Source: Ypsolopha sequella
Taxonomy: Eukaryota; Arthropoda; Insecta; Lepidoptera; Ypsolophidae
Direction: 5' to 3'
Assembly: GCA_934047225.1 (NCBI GenBank)
Contig: OW203992.1
Location: 20,015,501-20,079,500 of the forward strand
DNA length: 64,000 nt
In this document: one piece after another, positions 62,301 to 64,000 of the stretch
Numbering within the stretch: the first letter of the stretch is position 1
Layout of the letters: the number at the start of each line of letters is the position of its first letter
The notes under the pieces: generated by a model
What the model was told of the DNA's origin: nothing
What the model saw: the letters and a program-made list of their open reading frames with translations, nothing else
Database searches by the model: none
Translations under genes and position numbers: made by a program

Positions 62301-64000
62301 TAACCTAAACAACGTTCAACACGTATTTGTAATCAGCAACATTTTTTTTCTTCTGAATATAGTTAAATATCCCCGCGTGAAGACAGACGTCTTCTACTCG
62401 ATGTAATAATCTATTCTAGATCTATCTATTCTAGATATTCCCATTTAATGTCTCTCCTCCTTGTAATTTTTACATGAGATATCGGTACGACATTATATCC
62501 CCAAGGGGGTGTCAGAGGTGTTCCCGAGTAGCAAGTCACAATCTATACTCGGTTACCCACATTTCAGTGAAGATTTTTTTTTTTGTTTTGTCTAGCCTGC
62601 CACCAGCAGCCGTTTGGCAAAATAATATATTCTGCCACTAGCGGGGTGTGCTGCCACTAGCGGCAGAATAACAAAAATAATTATTCTACCACAAGTTTAT
62701 GATTATTGAAATGTACTTCCCAACGTCAACTAGATAAGGTACAACATTCAATACCTACACGTTGGTTGAACGTAGTGAGTATAGCTACTGGTGGCTGAAT
62801 AGCAGAAACAGCTATCCTGCCGCAAGTTAATTCATGGGCCACTTGAAACTATCAATACTGAAGTATTTTTATGACACAAATTAATTTCTGCTTCGGCTAC
62901 GGCGCTGCGGGAAGTGCAGCCCCATCGCCCTTGCGTAACAAAGGCCAGGCACCCACGCTCGCCTTCGCAGCTTTGGCTTTCTATATACACTCTAGGGGTA
63001 GTAGCCAAAAGACTGTATAGAGTCGGGGTGTGCTGAGTCGGTCTTGCCCTTCTTCTTAGCAAGACTAATCGAATGGGAGGAGTTAGGCAAATATTTACAT
63101 TTCAATAATGTAGAATTGGTAGAATTATCTTGTGGTAGCATAATTATTTTTGTTAGTCTGCCGCTAGTGGTAGAATATATTATTTTGCTAAACGGCCGCG
63201 GGTGGCAGGCTAGACACTTTTTTTTTACGTCCCATAGAGCCGCCTCGTTTTTGTACTCCGGCGGCAAATATGGATCCTACAGCTTAAGAGGCGTCGTTAC
63301 GTCGCAAACCTTTATACAAACGCTGTCAACACATTGTGGGGTGTCTGTCTAGTAGGGAATGTTATGAAGTATAATATTTTAGGCTGAGCCCATTAATATT
63401 TTCTATATCTATGTTTAAGTCGAACTAAAAATCGTGAAGTTTGAATAATATCCTAACAACAAACCCCTAAAATACGTAAATTTAACAGTCTTTTCAAATT
63501 TTCAAATTTAACAGTGTTTTGTATTGTTTTAGATAAAATCGAAAAAATGAATGCGAGTCCAATATCGAAAATGTAATCTAGATTAATAATAAACAAAAAT
63601 AATGTTTGAAAACGTCCTTAGACTTGAAAAAAGGTGGTTACTCCTGAAACAAGTTTTCAATTTTGCGTCCGCGACGAAATTGGCACGATTGTGTTGTCCT
63701 CGCAAGTTTCATGGAGCGTGCACCCTATAGCAAACATGAAACAGCATGACATTTAGCCACGTGTCTTTCAAAACACGCAGACGGAATGCAAACACAAATG
63801 TGTCAATACCGCTCAAATCTCGTATTGGCAATACAAGATTTGAACCCGCGACCTCCGGATTACTCGTGGAGACATTCGAACCCTTGGACCACAGAGGCGA
63901 TTGGTGGTTTTAGTTTTTAGTCAGTGGTTATTTGCTGGATGATTGGTCGCCTGTTTATACAGACACGAAATAAAACTTACACAAATTCTCCAGCGACCGG
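56383..64000 (-). CDS. C-terminal exons of a large protein, tentatively cilia- and flagella-associated (CFAP47-like), partial
   Basis: Three minus-strand exons join in frame: 64000-63981 (partial, donor GTAAGT, phase 2), 62180-62000 (phase 0) and 56520-56383 (stop TAA). Together they give about 112 C-terminal residues: PVAGEFV, then FDITGTATTPRPQGPVPVKV, GGTATIVFKNVFTEARTFRL, a stretch ending KPKK, ELKLHVSLQTSAVSFGEIPK and EQAEQGIQWIYFLQGIV. The pattern of beta-sheet segments with a TATIVFKN-type core resembles the Ig-like/MSP-type modules of axonemal proteins such as CFAP47 and hydin, and the position before the stop suits a C-terminus. The family call is from memory and tentative; the exon structure is firmer. 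The rest lies to the right of the window. Intron 56521-61999 hosts a Jockey-type LINE, and the next intron a foldback. Confidence 0.6.
56619..56787. repeat. MITE family E, copy 4
   Basis: TTAAAGCCAATTCTGAAGGC on the left and GCCTTCAGAATCGGTTTTAC on the right, with TTTTGACAGCACTAAAACTA inside. It lies in the intron of the minus-strand gene, 100 bp from its last exon. Confidence 0.9.
56788..58179. other. Intronic sequence, no gene
   Basis: AT-rich. AGGTGACATTTATTTATACA near 57650 faintly resembles the diverged family A element at 10271. No exon recognised. Confidence 0.45.
58180..61174 (+). mobile_element. 5'-truncated Jockey-type non-LTR retrotransposon
   Basis: Homology to Jockey-group endonuclease starts abruptly at about 58183 (LLLLQETFLKS in frame, before the first ATG). 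The frame runs to 60915, followed by a 240-bp 3' UTR and a 17-A tail (61158-61174). ORF1 and the first part of the endonuclease are missing, as expected from incomplete reverse transcription. I found no convincing target duplication. Its codon use is G+C-richer than its surroundings. It sits antisense in the intron of the minus-strand gene. Confidence 0.88.
58360..60915 (+). CDS. Jockey-type endonuclease/reverse transcriptase, N-terminally truncated, 851 residues
   Basis: The open frame continues from the truncation point at 58183; the ATG at 58360 is internal to the ancestral protein. Endonuclease remainder: GDFNSKHTDWTCLKTNTNGR and the SDH motif in LGSDHRPVSLRL. Reverse transcriptase: KKAPGADGISNKALKHLP, HRPISLLKSLGKLLERVM, QFGFRAKHSCPQQ, FFDVAKAFDKVWHEGL, GVPQGSVLSPILYSLYTNDI, and FADDTALY at 60121. 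There is no RNase H, consistent with the Jockey clade. No stops or shifts, so the copy is recent, but it cannot be autonomous without its 5' end. Confidence 0.9.
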   Translation: MEATICRLAMSGHPTLIIASIYIPPTKRPVKRDFEALLSMGDSVIMFGDFNSKHTDWTCLKTNTNGRKLLGITNALEINVLSPYAPTHYPDNTDHSPDVLDFALTKGVSLNLRAIETLDDLGSDHRPVSLRLGPPNDVLPPPKTFTNWEGFKNSLASAIDAPESPLNLPPDYFDSTDKIDATIDSLTDLINSALKENEKISSKPPQQLPLEISNLLKAKRAAQRRAAIYPTPEYRKTANQLIRKLKSALSELNESRRSELMEKISPSHVAFYPMARALRIDAITHIPPLTCPDGSTAFEDEEKAKCFADSIASQYSPSSQPTDPSHIKEVEDEIHYRNSLPLTSDPITVTEDEIHFFIRGQKPKKAPGADGISNKALKHLPQQVLTLLALIFNACFNFGHFPKAWKEAIVIGIPKPGKPLNLPASHRPISLLKSLGKLLERVMLSRMKTHLFPTDGDPIINPYQFGFRAKHSCPQQVHRIVEYILSGFYPRRYPTVAVFFDVAKAFDKVWHEGLIFKLHKTGLSDRLVRMVASYLKDRSFRFRHEGLLSSPRPLRAGVPQGSVLSPILYSLYTNDIPVPTNGVQLSLFADDTALYVKGHNPPTILAKLQKSIDDLGEWFQRWRIDVNPEKSSAIRFDYKRRHHDNPNVRMSPVPWHSTAKYLGVTLDSRLTFAPHVNRVTRTACFYLYRLNSMLDRHSKMSLRNNRTLYKVCIRPVLTYASPVFAHANPNVLYKMQVVQNLFCRRAANAPWYVRNADLHRDLELPTLQQFMKSLSETFFKSSEEHPNPLVRETVSYTAPSTSRYKVRRPRNVLSDPPDKLSAHLNLLLKAFDELKAQTKRSEPSSSSQPRN
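61175..61999. other. Intronic sequence, no gene
   Basis: AT-rich flank of the LINE up to the donor of the exon at 62000. No repeat recognised. Confidence 0.5.
62574..63228. repeat. Foldback element, about 650 bp
   Basis: Left TCTAGCCTGCCACCAGCAGC, GCAAAATAATATATTCTGCC and CACTAGCGG mirror right CCGCTAGTGGTAGAATATAT, TATTTTGCTAAACGGCCGCG and GGTGGCAGGCTAGA. Inside, a segment shared with 49480-49740 (CTACGGCGCTGCGGGAAGTG) and one shared with 16100-16185 are found, so the interior is composite. Confidence 0.8.
63229..63980. repeat. Intronic sequence with a tRNA-like SINE piece
   Basis: At 63815-63900, GATTTGAACCCGCGACCTCC and CCCTTGGACCACAGAGGCG read on the minus strand as a tRNA-like head (GCCTCTGTGGTCCAAGGG ... 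GGAGGTCGCGGGTTCAAATC) with an intact B box. The rest (63229-63810) shows no gene. Confidence 0.5.

Overview
The window reads as nuclear DNA of an insect, most likely a moth or butterfly. Supported genes have spliced exons with GT-AG introns, the DNA is AT-rich, and most non-coding space is transposable-element debris. Several repeats are of types I associate with Lepidoptera: short repeats built on the palindromic core GCGAGTC(S)GACTCGC, tRNA-headed SINE pieces, and LINE tails ending in (ATG)n or (TTTGAA)n. No species can be named from sequence alone.

Layout. 1-9.8 kb is nearly all repeats: palindromic foldback elements, a 15-unit 52-bp minisatellite, and two copies of an element that carries a tRNA-like sequence. 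A lone signal-peptide exon on the minus strand (9791-9887) marks the 5' end of an unidentified secreted or membrane protein. 11.7-23.6 kb is a five-exon TSPAN6/7-like tetraspanin on the plus strand. Its 7-kb first intron holds a decayed LINE, and its second exon is followed by three extra tandem copies. 24.5-26.5 kb is the TFIIF small subunit (RAP30) on the minus strand. 28.8-34.6 kb is TBC1D25, a Rab GAP, on the plus strand. 36.0-40.4 kb is GHITM/TMBIM5, a mitochondrial inner-membrane protein, on the minus strand. 41.7-42.3 kb is a two-exon candidate gene for a 73-residue protein I do not recognise. 43.5-48.8 kb is an apparently full-length two-ORF LINE with a target-site duplication, ending about 140 bp before the start codon of the nucleolar gene NOC2 (48.9-54.6 kb). 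A doubtful small gene follows at 54.9-55.2 kb. 56.4-64 kb holds the last three exons of a minus-strand gene, tentatively a cilia/flagella-associated protein, with a 5'-truncated Jockey-type LINE in its penultimate intron.

The host genes do not form a pathway. They are independent housekeeping genes (transcription initiation, ribosome assembly, membrane traffic, mitochondrial ion handling, cell-surface organisation) placed next to each other. Exon models were built by hand from reading frame, splice dinucleotides and phase; every junction listed keeps frame. Homology calls rest on remembered family sequences, not on a database search.

The most interesting structure is repeat biology. The minisatellite at 5.2-6.0 kb appears to have been amplified out of the end of a neighbouring tRNA-carrying foldback element. 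That same element exists as a near-perfect palindrome with a tRNA-like core at 7.7-8.0 kb. Other points are the tandem exon array in the tetraspanin, the intact LINE at the NOC2 promoter, and two small orphan genes.
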